A stretch of 33,531 nt of DNA from DUUI01 sp964345765 (GTDB lineage: Bacteria; Bacillota_I; Bacilli_A; Erysipelotrichales; Erysipelotrichaceae): contig CAYFSJ010000012.1 of the NCBI GenBank assembly GCA_964345765.1, positions 1 through 33,531 of the forward strand, read 5' to 3'. Below, piece after piece: positions 23,761-31,924 of the stretch (its first letter is position 1; the number at the start of each line of letters is the position of its first letter). The position numbers and the translations under genes were made by a program. The notes beneath the pieces are model-generated. The model worked only from the letters and a program-made list of their open reading frames with translations, had not been told where the DNA came from and searched no databases.

Positions 23761-25681
23761 ATTAAACAATAAAGTTGATCATTCCTATACATCTGAAGAT
23801 ATTCAAATTTTAGAGGGCTTAGAAGCCGTTAGAATGCGTCCTGGGATGTATATTGGGACAACTGGAGTCAAAGGTTTACATCATTTAGTATGGGAAATTG
23901 TTGATAATGCGGTTGATGAAGCTTTAGCAGGATATGCCGATAAAATTGTTGTGACATTACACGATGATGATGTTGTTGAAGTATTAGACAATGGTCGTGG
24001 TATTCCTGTTGAAATTCATAAGAAGACAGGTCGTTCAACGGTTGAGACTATTTATACTAAATTACATGCTGGTGGTAAATTTGGTGGAGGTGCCTATAAA
24101 GTATCAGGTGGACTTCACGGAGTTGGGGCATCAGTTGTTAATGCGTTAAGTGAATGGGTTGAAGTTCATGTTTTTAAAGATGGAAAAGTTCACTTTCAAC
24201 GCTTTGAAAATGGAGGACATGTATCAGATCCTTTAAAAACGATTGGTGAAACCCAAGAAACTGGAACGAAGGTTTTGTTTAAGGCAGATAATCAAATCTT
24301 TACTGATTCGACTCGTTATGACTATGACACTATTAAAGAACGTCTTCGTCAGATGGCTTATTTGAATAAAGGAATTCGGATTGAATTAAATGATTTAAGA
24401 ACTGATGAAGAAGAAAAACATGAAACCTATCATTATGAGGGTGGAATTAAAGAATATGTTCAATATATGAATCGTAATCGTACGCCTCTTCATGAAGATG
24501 TTATTTATGGTGAAGGAATTGAAGAGAATATTTCAGTTGAAGTGTCTGTTCAGTACAATGATTCTTATGCAACAAATTTATATACTTTTGCTAATAATAT
24601 CTCCACTGCTGAGGGTGGAACTCATGAGGATGGTTTTAAATTAGCGCTAACGAGAGTAATTAATAATTATGCTCGACAAGAGAATTTACTTAAAAAAGAT
24701 GATGATTCTTTTGTTGGAGAGGATGTTCGTGAGGGTTTAACGGCTATAGTGTCTATTAAACACCCTAATCCTCAATTTGAGGGACAAACAAAAACTAAAT
24801 TAGGAAATACGGAAGTTCGTCGTATTGTTTCTAATATCTTTGGTCAACATTTGGAGCGTTTCTTGATGGAAAATCCGGATACGGCTCATTTAATTGTTGA
24901 GAAAGCGTCATTAGCTTCTAAGGCTCGTGTTGCGGCTAAGAAGGCTCGTGAATTAACTAGACGTAAATCTGCCTTAGAGGTCAGTTCATTACCTGGAAAA
25001 CTGGCTGATTGTCAGTCTAAAGATGCTTCTGAGTCTGAAATCTTCTTAGTTGAGGGGAATTCTGCGGGTGGAAGTGCTAAAAACGGTCGTGATTCACGGT
25101 TCCAAGCGATTTTACCATTAAGAGGTAAGGTCTTGAATGTTGAAAAAGCGAGAATGCATCGAATCTTTGAAAATGAGGAAATTCGTTCTATGTTAACTGC
25201 TTTTGGTTGTGGGATTGGCGATGAATTGGATTTAGAGAAACTTCGTTATCATAAAATTGTTATTATGACGGATGCGGATGTTGATGGATCTCATATTCGT
25301 ACCTTATTGTTGACGTTCTTATTTAGATTCTTACAACCGGTTATTGAGGGTGGATATGTTTATTTTGCTCAACCACCACTCTATAAAGTGACTAAAGGTC
25401 GTCAAGTTCATTATGCTTATAATGATGCTCAACTGGATGCTTTAAAGGCTGAAGTGGGTGAAAAAGTTAAAATTAGTCGATTTAAAGGACTTGGTGAGAT
25501 GGATGCGGACCAATTATGGGAAACAACTATGGATCCGGCTACTCGTACTTTAATTCAAGTGACCATTGATGATGCCATTGAGGCAGATCAAGTCTTCAAT
25601 ATGTTAATGGGTGATGATGTTGAACCACGTCGTGAGTTTATTGAAACAAATGCCCAATATGTTAGAAACTTGGATATTTAG
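23753..25681 (+). CDS. gyrB: DNA gyrase subunit B
   Basis: GyrB is the ATPase subunit of gyrase, which adds negative supercoils. The 642 residues show the GHKL ATPase (EIVDNAVDEALAG, LDNGRGIP, GGLHGVGASVVNALS), the transducer domain, and the TOPRIM domain with E434 in VEGNSAGGSAK and DADVDGSHIRTLLL. The residue after EG is Asn (N436), where most gyrases have Asp; in E. coli this is D426, and D426N is a known quinolone-resistance change. PLRGKVLNVEKAR follows normally. The C-terminal region ends RREFIETNAQYVRNLDI, the standard gyrase ending. Confidence 0.98.
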   Translation: MDKLNNKVDHSYTSEDIQILEGLEAVRMRPGMYIGTTGVKGLHHLVWEIVDNAVDEALAGYADKIVVTLHDDDVVEVLDNGRGIPVEIHKKTGRSTVETIYTKLHAGGKFGGGAYKVSGGLHGVGASVVNALSEWVEVHVFKDGKVHFQRFENGGHVSDPLKTIGETQETGTKVLFKADNQIFTDSTRYDYDTIKERLRQMAYLNKGIRIELNDLRTDEEEKHETYHYEGGIKEYVQYMNRNRTPLHEDVIYGEGIEENISVEVSVQYNDSYATNLYTFANNISTAEGGTHEDGFKLALTRVINNYARQENLLKKDDDSFVGEDVREGLTAIVSIKHPNPQFEGQTKTKLGNTEVRRIVSNIFGQHLERFLMENPDTAHLIVEKASLASKARVAAKKARELTRRKSALEVSSLPGKLADCQSKDASESEIFLVEGNSAGGSAKNGRDSRFQAILPLRGKVLNVEKARMHRIFENEEIRSMLTAFGCGIGDELDLEKLRYHKIVIMTDADVDGSHIRTLLLTFLFRFLQPVIEGGYVYFAQPPLYKVTKGRQVHYAYNDAQLDALKAEVGEKVKISRFKGLGEMDADQLWETTMDPATRTLIQVTIDDAIEADQVFNMLMGDDVEPRREFIETNAQYVRNLDI

Positions 25682-25689
25682 GAGGGTGT

Positions 25690-28182
25690 ATGGAAGACAA
25701 TAGAGATTTAACTGTAGAATTTGATGATAATTTTGATAATCAAGAACATGATAAAATAGAACATCGTGATATTTCCACTGAAATGAGAGAATCATTCTTG
25801 GATTATTCGATGTCAGTTATTGTGTCTCGTGCCCTACCTGATGTAAGAGATGGAATGAAGCCTGTTCATCGACGTATTTTATTTGCGATGAATAATTTAG
25901 GGATGTATTCTGATCGTGCTTTTTCTAAATCAGCAATGTTAGTTGGGGAAGTTATGGGGAAATACCACCCACATGGCGATAGTGCGATTTATTCGACAAT
26001 GGTTCGTATGGCACAAGACTTTTCTTATCGTTATCCATTAATTCAAGGTCAAGGTAACTTTGGATCAATTGATGGTGATGGTGCGGCGGCTATGCGTTAT
26101 ACCGAATCGAGAATGTCTAAAATTTCGATGGAAATGATGCGTGATATCAATAAAGATACGGTTGATTTCATGGATAACTATGATGCTCGTCATCAAGAAC
26201 CGACTGTTTTACCGTCTCGTATCCCGCAACTCTTGTTGAATGGATCAATGGGAATTGCGGTTGGGATGGCGACAAATATTCCACCACATAATCTCAGTGA
26301 AACGGTTGATGGATTGATTGCGACAATTGATAATCCGGAAATTTCAATTTTAGAGTTGATGCAAGACTATATCTATGGACCTGATTTTCCTACAGGAGCT
26401 TATATTTTAGGTCGTACGGGCATTAAGAAAGCCTTTATGACAGGGCGTGGTTCTGTGTTAATGCGTGCTAAGACAAGTATTGAGACACAGAAGAATTCGA
26501 AACAACAAATTGTGATTACTGAGATTCCTTATCAAGTGAATAAAGCGCGCTTGGTAGAGAGAATTGCTCAGTTAGTTAGAGATAAAGTAATTGATGGTAT
26601 TACGGATTTAAGAGATGAATCTAACCGTAATGGTATTCGAATCGTCATTGAGTTACGTCGAGATGTTAATGCGGAAGTTTTATTGAATATGTTGTATCGT
26701 CAAACAGCATTACAGACAAGTTTTGGTGTCAATAATGTTGCGCTAGTGAATGGTCAACCTAAATTACTTAATTTAAAAGAACTATTTATGCATTATCTAA
26801 ATCATCAAAAAGAGGTTGTGACTCGTAAAACTCAGTATGAATTAGATCGTGCTAAAGAACGAGCTCATATTTTAGAAGGTTTTATCATTGCTTTGGATAA
26901 TATCGATGAAGTGATTCACATTATTAGAGATTCTATGAGTGATGAGGAGGCCAACCAGCGCTTACAAGAGCGATTTAATTTATCAGAGGTTCAGTCTAAG
27001 GCAATCTTAGATATGCGTCTGAGACGTCTTACTGGCCTTGAGCGAAATAAAATTACCGAAGAGTACGAAGAGTTAATTAAAACGATTGAAGATTTAATTG
27101 ATATTTTAGCTAATGAGGCTCGTGTCTTAGGAATTATTAAAGAAGATTTATTGGACATGAAAGAGAAATATGGTGATCCTAGACGTTCTGAAATCATTGA
27201 TGAAGGATATGATTTAGAAGATGAGGACCTTATTGAGCGTGAAGATGTTGTCATTAGTATGACCTTAAATGGTTATATTAAACGAACTAGCTTAGATACC
27301 TATCAGACGCAAAACAGAGGGGGTCGAGGCGTTCGTAGTATGTCAATGCATGAAGATGATGTGATTGAACAATTAGTGACGATGTCGACTCATGAATATC
27401 TATTATTGTTCACTAATTTTGGTAAAGTCTATCGATTAAAAGGGTATCAAGTCCCTTCTGCATCAAGAACATCAATGGGAATTCCTGTGATTAATATTAT
27501 TCAACTTGAAAAAGAAGAAAAAGTTAAGTCGTTGGTACGTATTCCTGAGGGTAATGATGCCATGTATGTCTTATTTGCGACTAGAATGGGTCTGGTTAAG
27601 AAGACTCCAGTTGAACAATTTGAGCGAATTCAAAGAAATGGTAAGATAGCGATTAGCTTACAGGATTATGATGAACTAGTAGCTGTTAAAGCAACGACTG
27701 GTGAGAATGAAATCTTAATCGCTTGTAGCAATGGTAAAGCAATTCGATTCCCAGAAGAAATCATACGTTCAATGGGACGTACGGCTAGAGGGGTTCGTGG
27801 TATTAATGTGGATGGTTCGCATGTTATTGGAATGGCCACAGATAATGAAGGTGAAAAAATCTTAGCAGTGACTGAAAATGGTTATGGTAAGATTACACCA
27901 ATTAGTGATTATCGTTTAACAGGTCGTGGTGGTAAAGGTGTTATCACGATTAAAGTGACCGATCGAAATGGTCCACTTGTGGGCTTTAAAGCAGTTGATG
28001 GTGATGAGGATGCCTTGTTAGTAACTAATACTGGTACATTAATTAGAATTTCATTAAATGATGTTAGTGAACTGGGACGTAATACTCAGGGCGTTAAACT
28101 AATCAATGTAAAAGACACAACTGTTTCAAGTGTCGCGGTTGTAAACGAGACAGAAGAAGCTACAGAAAGTGATGAAGATTAA
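25690..28182 (+). CDS. gyrA: DNA gyrase subunit A
   Basis: GyrA breaks and rejoins DNA. The 830 residues include the catalytic tyrosine Y137 in AAAMRYTESR, the breakage-reunion domain, a coiled coil, and the C-terminal beta-pinwheel containing the GyrA-box-like QNRGGRGVRSM, which supports gyrase rather than topoisomerase IV. The quinolone-determining stretch reads KYHPHGDSAIYSTMVRMAQ: S98 is kept (E. coli S83), but the acidic residue four later (E. coli D87) is S102. The acidic C-tail (NETEEATESDED) is also typical of gyrase. GGAGG precedes the ATG, 8 bases after gyrB. Confidence 0.98.
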   Translation: MEDNRDLTVEFDDNFDNQEHDKIEHRDISTEMRESFLDYSMSVIVSRALPDVRDGMKPVHRRILFAMNNLGMYSDRAFSKSAMLVGEVMGKYHPHGDSAIYSTMVRMAQDFSYRYPLIQGQGNFGSIDGDGAAAMRYTESRMSKISMEMMRDINKDTVDFMDNYDARHQEPTVLPSRIPQLLLNGSMGIAVGMATNIPPHNLSETVDGLIATIDNPEISILELMQDYIYGPDFPTGAYILGRTGIKKAFMTGRGSVLMRAKTSIETQKNSKQQIVITEIPYQVNKARLVERIAQLVRDKVIDGITDLRDESNRNGIRIVIELRRDVNAEVLLNMLYRQTALQTSFGVNNVALVNGQPKLLNLKELFMHYLNHQKEVVTRKTQYELDRAKERAHILEGFIIALDNIDEVIHIIRDSMSDEEANQRLQERFNLSEVQSKAILDMRLRRLTGLERNKITEEYEELIKTIEDLIDILANEARVLGIIKEDLLDMKEKYGDPRRSEIIDEGYDLEDEDLIEREDVVISMTLNGYIKRTSLDTYQTQNRGGRGVRSMSMHEDDVIEQLVTMSTHEYLLLFTNFGKVYRLKGYQVPSASRTSMGIPVINIIQLEKEEKVKSLVRIPEGNDAMYVLFATRMGLVKKTPVEQFERIQRNGKIAISLQDYDELVAVKATTGENEILIACSNGKAIRFPEEIIRSMGRTARGVRGINVDGSHVIGMATDNEGEKILAVTENGYGKITPISDYRLTGRGGKGVITIKVTDRNGPLVGFKAVDGDEDALLVTNTGTLIRISLNDVSELGRNTQGVKLINVKDTTVSSVAVVNETEEATESDED

Positions 28183-28199
28183 TTTCTCATCGCTTTTTT
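28168..28199 (+). terminator. Terminator overlapping the gyrA stop codon
   Basis: AGTGATGA (28168-28175) pairs with TCATCGCT (28187-28194), with one G-T pair, followed by TTTTTT. The stem starts inside the last gyrA codons. Confidence 0.7.
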
Positions 28200-28234
28200 G
28201 TTACAATAGTACAGGTAGAAAAGGAGGAAACATA

Positions 28235-29740
28235 TTGGTATTATTAGAAAAATTTAAAGAGACCGCCTTTTCGGTCTTGCCGATCTTTGCGATTGTAATA
28301 ATAAGTCACCTGTTTTTCACACCCTTAGAAACAGATTTATTAATCTTATTTACAATTTCGACGGTGTTGTTAATGCTAGGTTTGGCATTATTTAATTTAG
28401 GGGTGGATCAAAGTATTGAAAAGATGGGGAATATTGTTGGACAATCTGTCTTTACAAAAAACTCAATCCCTTACTTAGTCATTGTTAGTTTCCTTGTAGG
28501 ATTCATGGTCACGTTTGCGGAACCAGATTTACAAGTACTTGGGAACCAACTCCAAACAATTACAAATGGTCAAATAACTTCATTCTTGTTAGTCGGTGTG
28601 GTTTCAATAGGAACAGGTTTATATGTAGTGTTAGCTATGCTTCGAATCGTATTTAACAAACCTTTAAAGACAGTATTAGCTGTCTCATATGGTGTTCTGT
28701 TTGCTTTAGCACTCATTGTAGAATTTTTACAACCTAACCTTTTGGGTGTCTCATTTGACTCAGGTGGGGTGACAACAGGACCACTAACTGTTCCATTTAT
28801 TATGGCCTTAGGTATTGGGGTGGCTTCAAAGAGAGATTCTGATACTAACCAGGAAGATAGTTTTGGAGTTGTTGGGATGGCTTCAGTTGGACCTATCATA
28901 GCAATGTTAGTTTTAGCATTATTTACATTTTCAATGGACATTAATGCAAATGAATTACAACAAGCAACACAATATTCAACAAATATTGGGGTAGTTTGGA
29001 CAACCTTAATGCATGAATTTAAAAACGTATTAATTGCTTTGTCACCACTGGTTATTATTTTCTTTGTTTTAAATGCAATGATATTTAAAATTAGTAAAGA
29101 TGATCTTATCCAACTTACTAAAGGTTTAGCATTAAACTTCTTTGGTGTTGTCTTCTTCTTAACAGGAGTCAATGCAGGATTTAGTAATGTTGCTCAACAA
29201 ATTGGTGGAGATTTAATCTCAGGACCAAATGGATGGCTAGTGATTGTCTTTGGATTTATTTTAGGTTTAGTCATCGTGTTTGCTGAACCTGCTATTTGGG
29301 TTTTAAACCGAAATGTCGAAGAAATTTCTGGGGGATACATTAATCGTAAGTTAATGCTAGGAAGTTTAAGTCTATCAGTTGCTTTAGCGGTTGCGATGGC
29401 AATGCTAAGAATCTATGTTGGATTCTCTTTATGGTGGTATTTAGTTCCAGGCTATGCATTAGCACTTGGTTTAATGAAATACACACCTACCCTCTTCACT
29501 GGAATTGCTTTTGACTCTGGTGGAGTTTCAACAGGACCTATGACGGCAACCTTTATCTTATCAATGGGTATTGGTGCAGCAATTGCCCATGGTTCGAATG
29601 TCTTAACAGACGCATTTGGTTTAGTTGCGGTTGTCGCAATGATGCCACTTATCATTATTCAATTATTAGGTGTTATTTATAAACGTAAAACTCAAGAACA
29701 AGAAGATGTTGTTAGTGATAATTGGATAGAGGAGGAATAA
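28235..29740 (+). CDS. DUF1538 multi-pass membrane protein
   Basis: This is a 501-residue integral membrane protein of the DUF1538 family, function unproven, with about a dozen hydrophobic segments. It is internally duplicated: VTFAEPDLQVLG (near residue 94) is echoed by IVFAEPAIWVLN (near 349), and FDSGGVTTGPLT (174-185) by FDSGGVSTGPMT (426-437), each about 252-255 residues apart. Two such polar, glycine-rich loops placed symmetrically suggest a transporter with two pseudo-repeats, possibly inverted in the membrane. The start chosen is TTG at 28235 with AGGAGG seven bases upstream; the frame is open 22 codons earlier but that part overlaps the gyrA terminator. The PII-like gene follows with no gap, so a regulated transporter is the natural reading, by inference. 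Confidence 0.85.
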   Translation: MVLLEKFKETAFSVLPIFAIVIISHLFFTPLETDLLILFTISTVLLMLGLALFNLGVDQSIEKMGNIVGQSVFTKNSIPYLVIVSFLVGFMVTFAEPDLQVLGNQLQTITNGQITSFLLVGVVSIGTGLYVVLAMLRIVFNKPLKTVLAVSYGVLFALALIVEFLQPNLLGVSFDSGGVTTGPLTVPFIMALGIGVASKRDSDTNQEDSFGVVGMASVGPIIAMLVLALFTFSMDINANELQQATQYSTNIGVVWTTLMHEFKNVLIALSPLVIIFFVLNAMIFKISKDDLIQLTKGLALNFFGVVFFLTGVNAGFSNVAQQIGGDLISGPNGWLVIVFGFILGLVIVFAEPAIWVLNRNVEEISGGYINRKLMLGSLSLSVALAVAMAMLRIYVGFSLWWYLVPGYALALGLMKYTPTLFTGIAFDSGGVSTGPMTATFILSMGIGAAIAHGSNVLTDAFGLVAVVAMMPLIIIQLLGVIYKRKTQEQEDVVSDNWIEEE

Positions 29741-30394
29741 ATGAATACTATAAATAAAGATATTTATATCTGTTACATGATTGTTAATGATAATCGTGCC
29801 GATAGAGTTGAAAATTTGTATCGTAAACATAATGCTGGTTTTGTATTAAATCAACCATGTAAAGGTACTGTAAATAGCGCAATCTTAAATGCGATTGGTG
29901 TTTCTAATTCTGATCGTTCATATATTCAAGCGATGTTTTCTAAAAGACGTTTAATGGAGTTTATGGAAGATGCTAAAGAAACATTTAAACTAGATGAACC
30001 AGGACATGGAATCTTATTTGTTAAGAAAGCAAATCATATACTGTTTGCTGAATCAGCCTGTCATCCTGAAAGCGAGGAGGAAAGTATGACAAACGAAGTA
30101 TTAATTACAGTAATTACTAATTATGGAAAAACTAAAAATCTAATCAAAGTTGCTAGAGAAAACGGAGCTCATGGAGCAACTATTCTTAAGGGACATGGAA
30201 CTGTTTCGCAAGATGCTCAAAAATTCTTTGGTGTCGCAATTGAGCCTGAAAAAGAAATGATTATGCTTATTGTTAAGAAAGATATTGAAAAACAAGTCAT
30301 GGAAGCAATCTATGAAGAAGGTCAATTTGCGAAAGCTTCCAATGGTATCGTATTCTCACAAGAATTACATTACACAATGGGAATCGCTGGTTGA
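29741..30394 (+). CDS. Tandem PII-like signalling protein
   Basis: PII-fold proteins bind nucleotides and small effectors and control transporters and enzymes. The 217 residues hold two PII-like halves. The first (about 1-110, YICYMIVNDNRADRVENLYR to GHGILFVKKANHILF) has an unusual loop containing NQPCKGTVNSAILNAIG. The second (about 114-217) begins MTNEVLITVITNYGKTKNL and has GAHGATILKGHGT, the more standard PII-like core. The ATG starts directly after the TAA of the DUF1538 gene, behind GAGGAGG. DUF1538 genes beside PII-like genes are seen in other Bacillota; a fused double-domain partner is less usual. A separate start inside the gene (ATG near 30086, preceded by GAGGAGG) could also give the second half alone. 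Confidence 0.8.
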   Translation: MNTINKDIYICYMIVNDNRADRVENLYRKHNAGFVLNQPCKGTVNSAILNAIGVSNSDRSYIQAMFSKRRLMEFMEDAKETFKLDEPGHGILFVKKANHILFAESACHPESEEESMTNEVLITVITNYGKTKNLIKVARENGAHGATILKGHGTVSQDAQKFFGVAIEPEKEMIMLIVKKDIEKQVMEAIYEEGQFAKASNGIVFSQELHYTMGIAG

Positions 30395-30418
30395 CTTTAA
30401 AGTCAATTTTGATATGAT
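30391..30418 (+). promoter_or_regulatory. Promoter of the serS T-box transcript
   Basis: -35 TTGACT (30391-30396), overlapping the previous stop codon, and -10 TATGAT (30413-30418) are spaced 16 bases. TTGACTTTAAAGTCAA is a palindrome. Confidence 0.65.
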
Positions 30419-30426
30419 AATTTCAA

Positions 30427-30625
30427 ACGTTGATAGAGATTAATGTAGTTGGATATTTCAGAGAGTTGACGGGTGGTGCGAGTCAATATTGAATACTACA
30501 ATTCCACTCTTGAGTGATTATTCCGGCTCCTGCCGTTATCAGATGTAGAGAGAATGTTTCACGTGAAACATTCGAATAAGGGTGGCAACACGAGATATCG
30601 TCCCTTGGGTGGTATCTTTTTTTAT
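30427..30625 (+). ncRNA. Serine T-box riboswitch upstream of serS
   Basis: Stem I has the AGAGAG bulge and a distal hairpin TTGAC-GGGTGGTGCGA-GTCAA with the GGTG loop motif. TGTAGT/ACTACA pairs to frame the specifier loop. The specifier triplet is TCC (30503-30505) followed by ACTCTTGAG, matching tRNA-Ser and the downstream gene. The antiterminator core is GGGTGGCAACACG (about 30580-30592). The terminator is GATATCGTCC/GGGTGGTATC (30594-30616) with a T7 tract. The hairpin just before the antiterminator is a perfect 22-base palindrome containing parS. Uncharged tRNA-Ser should raise serS transcription. Confidence 0.95.
30555..30570. promoter_or_regulatory. parS: parS site (ParB/Spo0J-binding), inside the serS leader
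   Basis: TGTTTCACGTGAAACA matches the conserved 16-bp bacterial parS palindrome. The palindrome extends three more bases on each side (30552-30573). Origin-proximal location is typical. ParB-family proteins load here for chromosome segregation and SMC recruitment. The genes for ParA and ParB are not in this window. Confidence 0.93.
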
Positions 30626-30641
30626 GCAAAATGGAGGAAAT

Positions 30642-31922
30642 ATGTTAGACATAAAATTATTTAGAGAAAATCCTGAATTAATCAAAGAAAACTTAAGAAA
30701 GAAATTCCAGGAAGAAAAGATTACTAAAGTCGATGAAATTATCGAGCTTGATCAAGAATTTAGAAGATTAAAAACAGAAGCAGATAGCTTGAGAGCTCAA
30801 AGAAATGCCAAATCAAAAGAAATTGGAAAATTAATGGGTCAAAAGAAATTTGATGAAGCACAAGCTGTTAAAGATGAAGTTCAAGAATATGCAGTTCGTT
30901 TAACTGAAATTGAAGAACAAGAAGGTCCAACCCAAGAAAAACTTCGTCAATTAATGATGGACATCCCAAATATTATTGATGATTCAGTCCCTATTGGTAA
31001 AGATGATAGTGAGAACGTAGAACTTTATAAAGTTGGAGAAATCCAAGAGAAAGATTTTGAAATTCCTCATCATGTTGATATTATGCAAAACCTTAATGGA
31101 ATCGATTTGGATAGTTCTAGAAAGACTTCTGGTGCTGGTTTTTACTACTTAATGGGAGATATTGCCCGTTTACATTCAGCTGTTCTATCTTATGCTCGTG
31201 ATTTTATGATTGATAAAGGTTTTACCTATGTTATTCCGCCTTATATGATTCGTAAGAATGTTGTTGAAGGTGTTATGAGCTTTGAAGAAATGGAAAACAT
31301 GATGTATAAGATTGAGGGAGAAGACCTTTATCTAATTGGAACGTCTGAACACTCAATGATTGGTAAATATATTGATACAATTCTTAAATCTGAAGAATTA
31401 CCTCAAGCAATGACTTCTTATTCTCCTTGTTTTAGAAAAGAAGTTGGTGCACATGGATTAGAAGAACGTGGCGTCTATCGTATTCACCAGTTTGAGAAAC
31501 AAGAAATGATTGTTGTTTGTGATCCAAGTGAATCGAAAGAATGGTTTGAGAAGATGTACAACTACTCTGTAGAGTTATTCCAATCAATGGATATTCCTGT
31601 CAGAGTCTTAGAATGTTGTTCTGGAGATTTAGCTGATTTAAAGAGTAAATCAGTTGATGTAGAGGCGTATTCACCAAGACAAGGAAAATATTTTGAAGTT
31701 TGTTCATGTTCTAATCTAACCGATGCTCAAGCTAGAAGACTTCAAATTAGAATTGATACACCTGAAGGAAAAGTCTATGCTCATACGTTGAACAATACTG
31801 TTGTTGCCCCACCTAGAATGTTAATCGCTTATTTGGAAAATAACTTACAAGCAGATGGAAGTGTTAAAATTGCCAAAGCGTTACAACCATATATGGGATT
31901 TAAGGAGGTTATTAACATTTAA
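30642..31922 (+). CDS. serS: Serine-tRNA ligase
   Basis: SerRS charges tRNA-Ser (and tRNA-Sec). The 426 residues begin MLDIKLFRENPELIKENLRK, the N-terminal coiled-coil arm (about 1-110) that reaches the tRNA variable arm. The class II core follows: motif 2 CFRKEVGAHG with GVYRIHQFEKQE, then DVEAYSPRQGKYFEVCSCSN and motif 3 around APPRMLIAYLENN. The motif-3 and SPRQ segments belong to a known SerRS variant differing from the B. subtilis form. The start chosen is ATG at 30642 with GGAGG upstream; the frame is open 20 codons earlier but those codons are inside the T-box terminator. The T-box carries a serine specifier, agreeing with the product. Confidence 0.97.
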   Translation: MLDIKLFRENPELIKENLRKKFQEEKITKVDEIIELDQEFRRLKTEADSLRAQRNAKSKEIGKLMGQKKFDEAQAVKDEVQEYAVRLTEIEEQEGPTQEKLRQLMMDIPNIIDDSVPIGKDDSENVELYKVGEIQEKDFEIPHHVDIMQNLNGIDLDSSRKTSGAGFYYLMGDIARLHSAVLSYARDFMIDKGFTYVIPPYMIRKNVVEGVMSFEEMENMMYKIEGEDLYLIGTSEHSMIGKYIDTILKSEELPQAMTSYSPCFRKEVGAHGLEERGVYRIHQFEKQEMIVVCDPSESKEWFEKMYNYSVELFQSMDIPVRVLECCSGDLADLKSKSVDVEAYSPRQGKYFEVCSCSNLTDAQARRLQIRIDTPEGKVYAHTLNNTVVAPPRMLIAYLENNLQADGSVKIAKALQPYMGFKEVINI

Positions 31923-31924
31923 TT

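Noticed and set aside
26991..27254. An 87-codon antisense frame inside gyrA
   Set aside because: A low-complexity Ser-rich product typical of a reversed acidic coding strand; gyrA is intact here.
28570..29172. A 200-codon open frame antisense to the DUF1538 gene
   Set aside because: It mirrors a membrane protein gene; codon bias of the sense strand explains the open frame and no ribosome binding site is present.
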